NCBI GenBank assembly: GCA_019112735.1
Contig: DXIS01000020.1
Span: 1 to 64,000, forward strand
Length of the DNA: 64,000 nt
From: Candidatus Mediterraneibacter guildfordensis
GTDB lineage: Bacteria; Bacillota; Clostridia; Lachnospirales; Lachnospiraceae
Direction: 5' to 3'
A program made the translations under genes and the position numbers. Every line of letters starts with the position of its first letter. The stretch's first letter is position 1. The notes beneath the pieces were generated by a model. That model worked only from the letters and a program-made list of their open reading frames with translations. It had not been told where the DNA came from and did not search any database. Positions 25,369 to 34,165 of this stretch are shown here, piece after piece.

Positions 25369-26196
25369 TTAAAACTCTTCAATATTCACTATATTCGTGG
25401 TCGGCACATCGAATGGCATAACCGTGTTGGCGAACCTGCGGAATTTCTCCGCCGCATCGCTCACGTAGAATGAATACCTGCTGTGCGCCTCCGTACTGCC
25501 GTCATTTTCCATGTCATACTCCGCAAGGAGTTTTTTCAGATCCATCGCCGTCTCATATGCCGGATTGACGATCTGGATCTTTTCCCCCATATAGTTCCGG
25601 ATCTTCGAACGGAGAAGGGGGTAGTGGGTGCACCCCAGGATCATGGCGTCGATATCCGAGTTGCGCATGGATTCCAGATAATATTCAATGATCTCATCTG
25701 TCACCACATGTTCTTTGAATCCCTCTTCTACAAGGGGAACGAACAGCGGACAGGCTTTCTCGATCACGTCTACGTCCGGCGCCATCTCACGGATGATCTT
25801 CGTATACATCCCGCTCTGGACTGTGGCGTCTGTTCCGACTACGCCGACTTTCCGGTTCTTTGTAGCCTCCACCGCCGCCCGCGCGCCGGGAATGACCACG
25901 CCCATCACCGGTACGTCAAACTCATCCCGGACCGCATCCAGCGCCAGCGCGCTGGCTGTATTGCAGGCGATGACAATGGCCTTGACCTGCTTTGTCTTAA
26001 GGAAGCGGATGATCTGTTCCGAAAACCGGATGATCGTATTCTGGGATTTGCTTCCGTACGGCACCCGGGCCGTATCTCCGAAATATACGATATTCTCATT
26101 CGGGAGCTGGCGGGATATCTCTCTTGCAACCGTCAGACCGCCCACACCGGAATCAAAGACACCTACCGGCGCTGTCTTCCTGTTCTCTGCACTCAC
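25369..26196 (-). CDS. murI: Glutamate racemase
   Basis: Makes D-glutamate for peptidoglycan. The 275-residue enzyme has the two catalytic cysteines, C78 in IACNTAS and C189 in LGCTHYP, and the substrate loop FDSGVGGLTV and YFGDTARVPYG. The start is GTG at 26196 with AGGAG 10 bases upstream. It lies downstream of pfkA (83-base gap that contains an AGCGCCG/CGGCGCT hairpin), and upstream of the DUF1934 gene. Confidence 0.97.
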   Translation of the reverse strand: MSAENRKTAPVGVFDSGVGGLTVAREISRQLPNENIVYFGDTARVPYGSKSQNTIIRFSEQIIRFLKTKQVKAIVIACNTASALALDAVRDEFDVPVMGVVIPGARAAVEATKNRKVGVVGTDATVQSGMYTKIIREMAPDVDVIEKACPLFVPLVEEGFKEHVVTDEIIEYYLESMRNSDIDAMILGCTHYPLLRSKIRNYMGEKIQIVNPAYETAMDLKKLLAEYDMENDGSTEAHSRYSFYVSDAAEKFRRFANTVMPFDVPTTNIVNIEEF

Positions 26197-26279
26197 GTTT
26201 TCGATCTCCTGTTCATAAGCGCCGATATACGGGCAGATTTCTCTGTCCGCACACCGGCGCTGTGATTGTTTGTCTGTTA

Positions 26280-27296
26280 TTAAAGAGCAAGTACCTTTGC
26301 AACCTCATACTGGTAATCAGAAATCGTTTTCTTCATTGCCAGTGCTTCTTCGATATCAAAGTCTGTAAACCGGCCTTCTTTATAACCGACAACGCGGTTT
26401 GTCTTGCCCTGAAGGAGCAGATCTACTGCCATGGATCCCATGATGGACGCATAAACTCTGTCTTTACATGTCGGGCTTCCGCCGCGCTGCATGTGTCCCA
26501 GGATCGTTGCTCTGGTCTCCATGCCGGTAGCAGCTTCAATTCTCTTCGCCATGTTGATGGAATCGCCGATACCCTCTGCATTGATGATGATATAGTTCTT
26601 CTTTCCTCTCTTCTGGCACTCTTTGATGTCCGCGATGATCTCCTGCTCGTCGAAGTCATGCTCCTCCGGCATCAGGATGCGCTCCGCACCGTTGGCGATA
26701 CCGCACCAGAGAGCAAGATATCCTGCATCACGACCCATAACTTCTATAATACTGCACCGCTCATGAGATGTGGACGTATCACGCACTTTATCGATCGCTT
26801 CCATGGCTGTGTTAACCGCTGTATCAAATCCGATCGTATAATCTGTACATGCGATATCCAGGTCGATCGTTCCCGGGATGCCCACTGTGTTGACACCCAG
26901 GTTCGCCAGTTTCTGTGCACCGGCAAATGAACCGTCTCCACCGATCACTACAAGACCGTCGATCCCGTATTTCTTACAGATCGCAGCCGCCTTCTGCTGT
27001 CCTTCTTCTGTGCGCATAGATTTGCAGCGCGCTGTCTGAAGGATCGTACCGCCGCGCTGGATCGTATCGGATACGTCACGGGCGGACAGATCGATGATCT
27101 CCTCTCTGAGAAGTCCATGGTAACCTCTGCGGATACCGCGCACTTTCAGTCCTTTTGAAAGAGCTGTACGAACAACCGCACGGATCGCCGCGTTCATTCC
27201 CGGAGCGTCGCCACCGCTGGTAAGGACGCCGATCGTACGGATACGATCCTCAAAATCTTCTGCATATCTTTCCATTTCATTGTACTCTTCTGCCAT
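26280..27296 (-). CDS. pfkA: 6-phosphofructokinase (ATP-dependent type)
   Basis: Commits fructose-6-phosphate to glycolysis. The 338-residue protein begins MAEEYNEMERYAEDF, with an N-terminal extension of about 19 residues before the core TIGVLTSGGDAPGMNAAIR. GGDGSF near the ATP site indicates an ATP rather than pyrophosphate donor, and the catalytic loop reads GTIDLD where the textbook form is GTIDND, a variant I associate with Clostridia. The start at 27296 has GGAGG upstream; a longer frame is unsupported. It is 87 bases downstream of dnaE, a classic Gram-positive pairing. Confidence 0.96.
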   Translation of the reverse strand: MAEEYNEMERYAEDFEDRIRTIGVLTSGGDAPGMNAAIRAVVRTALSKGLKVRGIRRGYHGLLREEIIDLSARDVSDTIQRGGTILQTARCKSMRTEEGQQKAAAICKKYGIDGLVVIGGDGSFAGAQKLANLGVNTVGIPGTIDLDIACTDYTIGFDTAVNTAMEAIDKVRDTSTSHERCSIIEVMGRDAGYLALWCGIANGAERILMPEEHDFDEQEIIADIKECQKRGKKNYIIINAEGIGDSINMAKRIEAATGMETRATILGHMQRGGSPTCKDRVYASIMGSMAVDLLLQGKTNRVVGYKEGRFTDFDIEEALAMKKTISDYQYEVAKVLAL

Positions 27297-27383
27297 GTTT
27301 TCCTCCACCTTTCCCTGAGTCAGATAATTGCTAAAATTTACGAAACTCAAATTTCTAACAATTCCGAAAATATTTTACCGTAT

Positions 27384-30300
27384 TTAGAAGTGGTTTTCAA
27401 TAACTTTTTCAACCACTTTTACCCGGCTCTCTCCGTAATGGTTCATCAGCCGGCTCAGGACCTGCTGATTAATGCGGATATTCCGGTTTCTCGGAAGCCG
27501 TTTTACCGCCCGTTCCTTCGCGCAGTAAATGACAACTTCATCCTCGCCTTCGGAGTCGGCAAGATAACCGTAGACGATCTGCTCTTCATCCAGAAATGCC
27601 GCCTTGTCCGGGAACTGGATCCACAGCTCCCGCTTTGTCTTCTCGAAGGGGATCACTTTCTCGCAAATCAGCTTGCTGGCTTTCTCATCTTCCTCGGATA
27701 CCCGGCCTCTGACGAACACTTTGCTGTCCACTTCAAGATATTCCCGGTTCTTTTCATAGTCCCGCGGGAAGACCACGACCTCAACGGTCCCCAGCAGATC
27801 CTCTACCGTAATGAACGCCATCATCTGGTTCGTCTTCGTATGCTTCACTGTCTTGTCAATGATCATGCCGCCGATGATCTCTTTCGCGCCGTCCCGGACT
27901 TTGGAGACATTACTCTCCTCATCGATCTGGAAATCGAGCGTCGTCGCAGAGATGGTCTTCTTCCACCGCTCTTCATACTCCTCCAGCGGATGTCCGCTGA
28001 TATAGACGCCGAGCACTTCCTTCTCAAATGCCAGAAGATTTTCCTTCGAGTATTCTCCCACATCTGGCATACGGATCTGGAATTCACTTTTCTGGTCCTC
28101 GCCGACCAGGTCAAAAAGACTCATCTGTCCGGACATGGAATGTTTTTTCTCCTGGTTCACATGATCCATGATCTGGATGTAGATGACCATGAACTGCTTG
28201 CGGGTCCCGCCCAGTGTATCCAGGGCTCCGGATTTGATAAAGTTCTCGATGGTCCGCTTGTTCAGCGCTTCCTTTCCCGCCATGCGGGTTATAAAATCTT
28301 CCAGGTTGCCAAACGGTCCGTAAGCGGCCCGCTCTTCCACAAGCGCCTGAACGACCGGCCGGCCGATGCTCTTGATCGCCGCCAGTCCGTAGCGGATATT
28401 ACCGCCGTCCACGGAGAAATCCGCCTCCCCTTTATTGATATCCGGGGGCAGGATCTTAATGCCCATCTGCCGGCAGGCATAGATATACTCCGCCACCTTG
28501 GAAGGATTGTCGATCACGGACGTCATCAGCGCGGCCATGAATTCCACCGGATAATAGTATTTCAGCCAGGCCGTCTGGTAGGCCACCACCGCGTACGCCG
28601 CAGCGTGGGATTTATTGAACGCATATTTTGCGAAATCGATCATCTCGTCGTAGATCTTATTGGCAGTCTTCTCATCAATGCCGTTTTTAATGCATCCCGG
28701 CACATCCGTCTCCGGATCGCCGTAGACGAAGATCTTCCGCTCCTTCTCCATCACATCCGCTTTTTTCTTGGACATGGCGCGGCGCAGAAGGTCGCTCCGC
28801 CCCAGTGTGTAGCCGGCCAGGTCGCGCACGATCTGCATAACCTGTTCCTGATAAACGATGCAGCCGTACGTGGGCTCCAGGATGGGCTGAAGCTGCGGGC
28901 AGTCATAGGTGATCGAAGAAGCATCGTTCTTCCCCCGGATATACTGGGGGATGAAATCCATCGGTCCCGGACGGTACAGGGAGATCCCGGCGATGATATC
29001 CTCCAGACTGTGAGGCTTCAGCTCTTTCATGAAGCTCTTCATGCCCGCGCTCTCCAGCTGGAATACGCCGTCCGTCTTGCCGGTGCCGATATAATCCATT
29101 ACCTTCTGGTCATTGTAATCGATCTTCTCCATGTCCAGATCCGGCTGCCGGCGCCTTGCAAGGTTCACTGCATTCTGGATCACCGTCAGCGTCCGAAGCC
29201 CCAGGAAATCCATCTTCAGAAGCCCCAGTTCTTCCAGCGTCGTCATCGTAAACTGGGTCGTGATCGTACCGTCGGCCGCCCGCGACAACGGGACATATTC
29301 ATCCACGGATTTCTGGCTGATGACCACGCCCGCCGCGTGCATGGAGCTGTGGCGGGGCAGGCCTTCCAGCCTCTTGCCCATGTCGATCAGCGTCTTCACC
29401 TGCTCATCGGACTCGTAGACACGGCGCAGTTCCGGATTCTCTTTCAGCGCCTTGTCGATCGTTATATTCAGTTCCTGGGGGATCATCTTGGCGATGGAAT
29501 CCACAAATGCATAGGGCAGATCCATCACACGCCCCACATCACGCAGCACCCCCCGGGCCGCAAGCGTACCAAAGGTCACGATCTGGACCACCCGGTCTTT
29601 CCCGTACTTGCGCACCACGTAGTCGATCACTTCCTGCCGCCTCTCGTAACAGAAGTCCACGTCGATATCCGGCATGGACACACGCTCCGGGTTCAGGAAA
29701 CGCTCAAAGAGCAACTGATACCGGATGGGATCGATGGTCGTGATCCCCAGGCAGTAAGACACAATGCTCCCGGCTGCCGATCCACGCCCCGGGCCGACCG
29801 CGATCCCGTGGTCTTTCGCATATTTTATAAAATCCCATACGATCAGGAAATAATCCACATATCCCATATTCCGGATCGTATCCAGCTCATAGGCCAGACG
29901 GTCCTTCAGCTCCTGGGACGGTTCCCCGTACCGGCGCTCCAGACCCTCCCGGCAGAGTTTCTGCAGATATTCCCAGGACGTATACCCGTCCGGCACGTCA
30001 TATTTCGGCAGCTTCGTCACGCCGAATTCGATCTCCACGGAACACCGGTCCGCGATCCGCTGCGTATTGTCAAGCGCCTGAAGTGCGTAGGGGAAAAGCT
30101 TCTCCATCTCCTCCGGCGATTTCACATAATACTGTCCGCCCTCATAGCGCATCCGGTTCTCATCGGTCAGCTTCTTGCCGGTCTGGATGCAGAGCAGGAT
30201 GTCATGAGGAAACGCATCTTCCGCGTAGGTGTAATGGACATCGTTGGTCGCCACAAGCTCGATCCCGGTCTCCTGGGACATCTTCAAAAGCTGCTGGTTG

Positions 30301-30857
30301 ACCAGCCGCTGATCCGGCAGGCCGTGATCCTGCAGTTCCAGGAAATAGTTGTCCTCCCCGAAAATGTCACGGTATTCCAGGGCCGTCTTCTTCGCCTCGT
30401 CATAAAGCCCCTTTACGATATACCGCTGGACTTCCCCTGCAAGGCAGGCGCTTAAGGCAATGATCCCTTTGTGATGCTCGCGCAGAAGTTCCTTGTCCAC
30501 ACGGGGCCGGTAATAGTAGCCCTCGACAAAACCTTTTGATACGATCTTCATCAGGTTGGCATAGCCCTCATTATTTTCCGCCAGCAGGACCAGGTGATAA
30601 TACCGGTCGTCCCCGCCGGTCACTTCCCGGTCAAACCTGGAATTGGGCGCCACATAGACCTCGCATCCGAGGATGGGTTTAATGCCCTGGGCGCGCGCCG
30701 CCCTGTAGAAATCGATCACGCCGTACATTACACCGTGGTCCGTGATCGCGGCGCTGTTCATCCCCAGCTCTTTCACCCGCGCGACATATTCTTTGATTTT
30801 ATTCGATCCGTCCAGCAGACTGTACTCTGTATGGACATGCAAATGCACAAAACTCAT
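27384..30857 (-). CDS. dnaE: DNA polymerase III subunit alpha, DnaE
   Basis: Replicative polymerase of the DnaE1 type, 1157 residues. Order: PHP domain (HLHVHTEYSLLDGSNKI at residues 4-20), palm with the catalytic aspartates D397/D399 in PDIDVDF, thumb/fingers with ARGVLRDVGRV, then helix-hairpin-helix, a beta-clamp-binding region and a C-terminal OB fold (VEVVVFPRDYEKNREYL). It lacks the 3'-5' exonuclease insert of PolC. It acts with PolC for lagging-strand priming in firmicutes. It is followed by pfkA, and preceded by the terminator of the next unit. Confidence 0.98.
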   Translation of the reverse strand: MSFVHLHVHTEYSLLDGSNKIKEYVARVKELGMNSAAITDHGVMYGVIDFYRAARAQGIKPILGCEVYVAPNSRFDREVTGGDDRYYHLVLLAENNEGYANLMKIVSKGFVEGYYYRPRVDKELLREHHKGIIALSACLAGEVQRYIVKGLYDEAKKTALEYRDIFGEDNYFLELQDHGLPDQRLVNQQLLKMSQETGIELVATNDVHYTYAEDAFPHDILLCIQTGKKLTDENRMRYEGGQYYVKSPEEMEKLFPYALQALDNTQRIADRCSVEIEFGVTKLPKYDVPDGYTSWEYLQKLCREGLERRYGEPSQELKDRLAYELDTIRNMGYVDYFLIVWDFIKYAKDHGIAVGPGRGSAAGSIVSYCLGITTIDPIRYQLLFERFLNPERVSMPDIDVDFCYERRQEVIDYVVRKYGKDRVVQIVTFGTLAARGVLRDVGRVMDLPYAFVDSIAKMIPQELNITIDKALKENPELRRVYESDEQVKTLIDMGKRLEGLPRHSSMHAAGVVISQKSVDEYVPLSRAADGTITTQFTMTTLEELGLLKMDFLGLRTLTVIQNAVNLARRRQPDLDMEKIDYNDQKVMDYIGTGKTDGVFQLESAGMKSFMKELKPHSLEDIIAGISLYRPGPMDFIPQYIRGKNDASSITYDCPQLQPILEPTYGCIVYQEQVMQIVRDLAGYTLGRSDLLRRAMSKKKADVMEKERKIFVYGDPETDVPGCIKNGIDEKTANKIYDEMIDFAKYAFNKSHAAAYAVVAYQTAWLKYYYPVEFMAALMTSVIDNPSKVAEYIYACRQMGIKILPPDINKGEADFSVDGGNIRYGLAAIKSIGRPVVQALVEERAAYGPFGNLEDFITRMAGKEALNKRTIENFIKSGALDTLGGTRKQFMVIYIQIMDHVNQEKKHSMSGQMSLFDLVGEDQKSEFQIRMPDVGEYSKENLLAFEKEVLGVYISGHPLEEYEERWKKTISATTLDFQIDEESNVSKVRDGAKEIIGGMIIDKTVKHTKTNQMMAFITVEDLLGTVEVVVFPRDYEKNREYLEVDSKVFVRGRVSEEDEKASKLICEKVIPFEKTKRELWIQFPDKAAFLDEEQIVYGYLADSEGEDEVVIYCAKERAVKRLPRNRNIRINQQVLSRLMNHYGESRVKVVEKVIENHF

Positions 30858-30877
30858 GGCACACCTCTATAGAATCA

Positions 30878-30911
30878 GAAAAAGGCGGTTTCCACTTTGC
30901 GGGAACCGCCC
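30878..30911 (-). terminator. Terminator upstream of dnaE
   Basis: On the minus strand, a GC-rich stem (30902-30910 with 30884-30893, one bulge) is followed by five T residues. It lies after the 80-residue gene (stop at 30940), so dnaE needs its own promoter. Confidence 0.88.
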
Positions 30912-30939
30912 TTAAATCTCATTTTAATAACGGATCAGC

Positions 30940-31182
30940 TTACTGCTGTCCGCCATCCAGCATAAAATGAATCAGTCTGTCTATATCCTCTTTCTCATAT
31001 GCGATAACTTCCAGCTCCGGGATCTCACCGTTGGAGAAAATGTTCGCCATGGATACATACTGAGAAAGCTTTGACTTCAGATTCAGTCTGTCTCCCTCAC
31101 CTGTAACGAGTTCAACTTTTCCCTTGCACTCGTCTACAACTTTGAAGAATCCTTCTATATCTGTGATGTTCTGAACTTTCAT
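30940..31182 (-). CDS. Conserved hypothetical small protein (80 aa)
   Basis: Not recognised with certainty. The 80-residue protein has no signal or membrane span, is acidic, and reads as an alpha/beta unit: KVQNITDIEGFFKVVDECKG, then VELVTGEGDRLNLKSKLSQYVSM and IPELEVIAYEKEDIDRLIHFML. The layout recalls an HPr-like fold, with no phosphorylation histidine. It has a strong ribosome site (AAGGAG) and its own promoter at 31263-31290, and is followed by an intrinsic terminator, so it is an independent small gene with real expression signals. Confidence 0.8.
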   Translation of the reverse strand: MKVQNITDIEGFFKVVDECKGKVELVTGEGDRLNLKSKLSQYVSMANIFSNGEIPELEVIAYEKEDIDRLIHFMLDGGQQ

Positions 31183-31262
31183 TTACAGGTTCTCCTTTCT
31201 TCAATGCCTTCTTGTTCGCAGGAGTTCCACCGTTTATTTTACGATGCGCGCTCCTATTGATT

Positions 31263-31290
31263 ATTATACCCGATTTATTTAGGAATGCAA
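31263..31290 (-). promoter_or_regulatory. Promoter of the 80-aa gene
   Basis: On the minus strand: TTGCAT (31290-31285), 16-base spacer, TATAAT (31268-31263). It overlaps the 3' end of the cvfB coding region. Confidence 0.65.
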
Positions 31291-32106
31291 GATTTTTCCT
31301 TTTTCATTGTCGATTTTTATCCGGCCCTCTTTCAAAAGCCGGCCGACCGCCCGTTTGAACGCAGCCTTGCTCATCCCGAACTCGTCCCGGATCCGGTCCG
31401 GGTCCGCCTTATCCGTAAATCCGAGCTCTCCGCCGTTCTTTTCAATGCGCTCCATGATCTTCTCCGCATCCGCGTCCATCTGCTCCGGAATCTTATGCCG
31501 CAGGCTTAAGTCCAGCTTGCCGTCGGCTTTCACGCCGGCTACGCGGGCTTCGATCTCCTGCCCCGGATACATTTTCCCGTATACATCCTTCTGCGGGATC
31601 CGCGCGGAATACTTATTATCGACCGCTACAAAGACGCCATATTCCCGGCTCACTCCGTAAACCGTTCCGTGTACAATGTCATCCTTCTGATACGGGGAGT
31701 CCGTGCGCAGCATCTGGGATATTTTCATGGTCGCGCAGAGCCGTCCGCTCTTATCTATATAAAGGCTGACCAGACAGCGGTCGCCTTTCTCCACTTTCAC
31801 TGTCTGTTCCTTGTACGGAAGCAGAAGGTCTTTCTCAAGCCCCCAGTCCAGAAACGCCCCGATGCGTCCCACATCCGCGACGTCCAGCACCGCCAGGCCG
31901 CCCAGTGTGATCTTCGGCTCGTTCGTGGTGGCGATCATCCGGTCGGAGGAATCTTTGTAAAGAAATACTTCCACCGGATCCCCCGGCTCGATCCCTTCCG
32001 GGACCTGCTTCTTCGGAAGGAGCACACGCTCCTCGTCCGTTCCGAGATAAACGCCGAAATCTACTTTTTTTACAACCGTCAGGACCTGTTTTTCTCCTAA
32101 TCGCAT
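31279..32106 (-). CDS. cvfB: S1-domain RNA-binding protein CvfB
   Basis: A 275-residue protein of the CvfB/YitL family: three S1/OB-like domains (about 1-65, 70-145 and 150-215), with KVDFGVYLGTDEERVLLPKKQ, VGRIGAFLDWGLEKDLLLPYKEQ and VSREYGVFVAVDNKYSARIP, and a C-terminal winged-helix (FGMSKAAFKRAVGRLLKEGRI). It binds RNA and in staphylococci affects virulence gene expression. It lies downstream of the endonuclease-Q-like gene with an 84-base gap. Confidence 0.94.
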   Translation of the reverse strand: MRLGEKQVLTVVKKVDFGVYLGTDEERVLLPKKQVPEGIEPGDPVEVFLYKDSSDRMIATTNEPKITLGGLAVLDVADVGRIGAFLDWGLEKDLLLPYKEQTVKVEKGDRCLVSLYIDKSGRLCATMKISQMLRTDSPYQKDDIVHGTVYGVSREYGVFVAVDNKYSARIPQKDVYGKMYPGQEIEARVAGVKADGKLDLSLRHKIPEQMDADAEKIMERIEKNGGELGFTDKADPDRIRDEFGMSKAAFKRAVGRLLKEGRIKIDNEKGKILHS

Positions 32107-32190
32107 GTCTGTTGTCTCCTCTTAATCCAAAACCTGCCGGGAATGTATCCGTTCCGGCTTTCTTTAATCTAATGTATTGCCATGCGGTTG

Positions 32191-33435
32191 TCAATGCTTT
32201 TCTTTTGCACTGAACAACCGGATCACGCCGTACTCCCCGTCAAATCCGGGAATCCGCTCCACCTGTCCCTTCCGCAGTCTCTGAATCCCTTCCGCCACAC
32301 GGTCCCCCGCCGCCCGGCGGATGTCTTCGGGCGGGATATTCCGCAGGATCTCAAATTCCGGTCCCAGTTCCGCGAGCAGCCTCCGGTATTCTCTCTGCAC
32401 TTTTACCCCGGCCGCCCCGCGTCCCACCGACGCGCCGATCACTTCCGGAAGCGGCACAAGGCTTTCAAACGGCTTCGCGCCGGGTTTCACATACCCCTCC
32501 GGCCGGTCCGCCAGTTCCCCGATCCGGTGGGAGACTCCGATGGTGATCTTACGTCCGCAGACCGGGCACTTTCCATTATATTTCACAGTCTCAGAAGGTG
32601 TCAGGCAGAGACCGCATTTCCGGTGGCCGTCCATATGATACTTGCCTTCCTCCGGGAAGAATTCAATCGTGCCGCCCAGCCCTTCCCCGGTCTGTATGGC
32701 CCGGTACAATCCCTCATAGGAAAGGGGAATGTCGAACAGGTTCGCCTCACGCCCAAGCTTTGCAGGCGAATGTGCATCCGAATTGGAGAGCAGCTGAAAC
32801 CGGTCCAGCGTGGACACACGCCAGTTCATCGGCGGATCCGAGGAAAGTCCCGTCTCCACCGCATGGATATAAGGCGTCAGATCTTCAAAGCATTCCTCCA
32901 CCGTGTCAAAACCTGAGAATGCCCCGAACATGGAAAAATGAGGCGTCCAGATGTGCGCCGGCACATAGACGGCGCGCGGACACAGTTCAAGGACGATCTC
33001 CAGCAGATCCCGGCAGTCCAGCCCCAGGATCGGCCTGCCGTCCGAATGGATATTTCCGATCTGCTCCAGTCTGGCCGAGATCTTCTCCGCATCCTCCAGC
33101 CCCGGCAGGAGGATAAGGCTGTGGACCTTGCGGGTTTTCCCGTTTTTCTTATAGATCGAGCTGATCTCCCCGGTCACTACAAACCGCGGGATCTTCTCAC
33201 CCGGCACCGGATCTTCTTTAATCCTGTATCCGTCTTTCAGCACATAGAGCCCGTCTTCCGCCGGCTCCAGCTTCTCTTTCAGTTCCTCCCGCCACGCCGG
33301 ATGGGTAAAATCACCGGTTCCCACGATGTGGATCCCCTTGCGCCTTGCCCACAGATCCAGATGTTCAGGCGTACAGTCTTTGCTCGTCGCCCGGGAATAC
33401 CGGGAATGAATATGTAAATCTCCGATGTAGTACAT
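32191..33435 (-). CDS. Endonuclease Q-like PHP-domain protein
   Basis: A 414-residue PHP-fold enzyme of the TIGR00375/EndoQ type. Metal-binding motifs at the start, DLHIHSRYS (residues 6-14), and TGDFTHPAW; a central NSDAHSP; then a four-cysteine zinc ribbon (C274, C277, C290, C293), and a C-terminal helix-hairpin-helix-like region, the order known for archaeal and Bacillus EndoQ. That enzyme cuts DNA 5' of deaminated bases (uracil, hypoxanthine, xanthine) and abasic sites. The call rests on domain order, length and motif wording. It is in an operon with a small hydrolase (29-base gap upstream) and cvfB. Confidence 0.82.
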   Translation of the reverse strand: MYYIGDLHIHSRYSRATSKDCTPEHLDLWARRKGIHIVGTGDFTHPAWREELKEKLEPAEDGLYVLKDGYRIKEDPVPGEKIPRFVVTGEISSIYKKNGKTRKVHSLILLPGLEDAEKISARLEQIGNIHSDGRPILGLDCRDLLEIVLELCPRAVYVPAHIWTPHFSMFGAFSGFDTVEECFEDLTPYIHAVETGLSSDPPMNWRVSTLDRFQLLSNSDAHSPAKLGREANLFDIPLSYEGLYRAIQTGEGLGGTIEFFPEEGKYHMDGHRKCGLCLTPSETVKYNGKCPVCGRKITIGVSHRIGELADRPEGYVKPGAKPFESLVPLPEVIGASVGRGAAGVKVQREYRRLLAELGPEFEILRNIPPEDIRRAAGDRVAEGIQRLRKGQVERIPGFDGEYGVIRLFSAKEKH

Positions 33436-33464
33436 GTTTTTGCCTCTTTCAGATTAATAATCTT

Positions 33465-34019
33465 TTACAGCAGCGCAATGTAGCCTTCTGTTGTCCGCAT
33501 GATCGCGAGCAAGTTTTCCAGATCTTTCTGCACAGCTCCCGTCTCCAGAGAATGATTTCCATCCTCCGTAACATACAGCGGGAAACCGCCTTTTTCACAG
33601 AGTTCCCTGATCGCCTTATGGGACACCCAGGTGTCCGCCGTACCGGTAAAAGCAATCCCCGGCTGTGTCATGAACTGAAAAGACGCTTCCACAGGTGTGT
33701 AGTAGACATTTCTTGTCTTCAGCTGATGCATGCCTGCGTAGGCAGACGCCACCACCGTCCCCACACTTTTAGAGATAAAAAGGATGTCATCATATTCTAA
33801 AAAATCCACATTTTTCAGGATGTCTTCCGCCTGCCCCAGCGCGATACGGAACGTTTTCTCCATCTTCTCTTTTGATCCTTTAACTTTCTTCGGCAATTTA
33901 CCGTAGGCAACTTCCACAATTTCGTATCCATAATGGGCCGCGATCTTTTTGCTGTAATAGAGAAGCGGTTTATCCACATGATAACCCACTCCCGGAAAAA
34001 TAACTGCAAGTTTTTTCAT
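33465..34019 (-). CDS. Small alpha/beta-hydrolase-fold protein
   Basis: A 184-residue protein resembling short alpha/beta hydrolases. AVIFPGVGYHVDKPLLYY is the oxyanion strand; the nucleophile elbow is SKSVGT, with the acid in GTADTW and the histidine in GNHSLE. It lacks a lid domain and has no signal sequence. The substrate is unknown. The start at 34019 (MKKLAVIFPG) has AGGAG upstream; the longer frame starts in the repeat region. It is the first gene of a probable four-gene unit with the EndoQ-like gene and cvfB. Confidence 0.8.
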   Translation of the reverse strand: MKKLAVIFPGVGYHVDKPLLYYSKKIAAHYGYEIVEVAYGKLPKKVKGSKEKMEKTFRIALGQAEDILKNVDFLEYDDILFISKSVGTVVASAYAGMHQLKTRNVYYTPVEASFQFMTQPGIAFTGTADTWVSHKAIRELCEKGGFPLYVTEDGNHSLETGAVQKDLENLLAIMRTTEGYIALL

Positions 34020-34034
34020 GGTAAATATCTCCTG

Positions 34035-34081
34035 TATCACGTTTTCAAAATTTTTACATGCCTATTTTATCACGTTTTCAA
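34035..34081. repeat. Perfect 14-bp direct repeat in the promoter region
   Basis: TATCACGTTTTCAA occurs at 34035-34048 and 34068-34081, 33 bases apart (about three helical turns), between the Ech terminator and the small hydrolase gene. On the minus strand each copy reads TTGAAAACGTGATA and contains TTGAAA, so it could also serve as a -35. A regulator site is possible; nothing identifies the protein. Confidence 0.5.
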
Positions 34082-34113
34082 GATTTTTTCGTGTTTTACC
34101 CCTTTTCTTCTGC

Positions 34114-34156
34114 ACAAAAAGAGAGCGTGGACAGTTTCCAGAACTCTCCACGCTCC
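34114..34156 (-). terminator. Terminator of the ech operon
   Basis: On the minus strand, a nine-base stem (34147-34155 with 34123-34131) is followed by a T-run at 34120-34116. It sits just after the echF stop codon at 34166. Confidence 0.9.
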
Positions 34157-34165
34157 GACATTTTC

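Noticed and set aside
27297-27350. Longer PfkA start
   Set aside because: The ATG at 27296 has GGAGG at the right distance. The extension reads as leader DNA.
27390-30455. A 1021-codon open frame on the plus strand
   Set aside because: It is the antisense frame of dnaE. The GC-rich codon usage of dnaE keeps it open; it has no ribosome site and no recognisable domain, while dnaE on the other strand has all its motifs.
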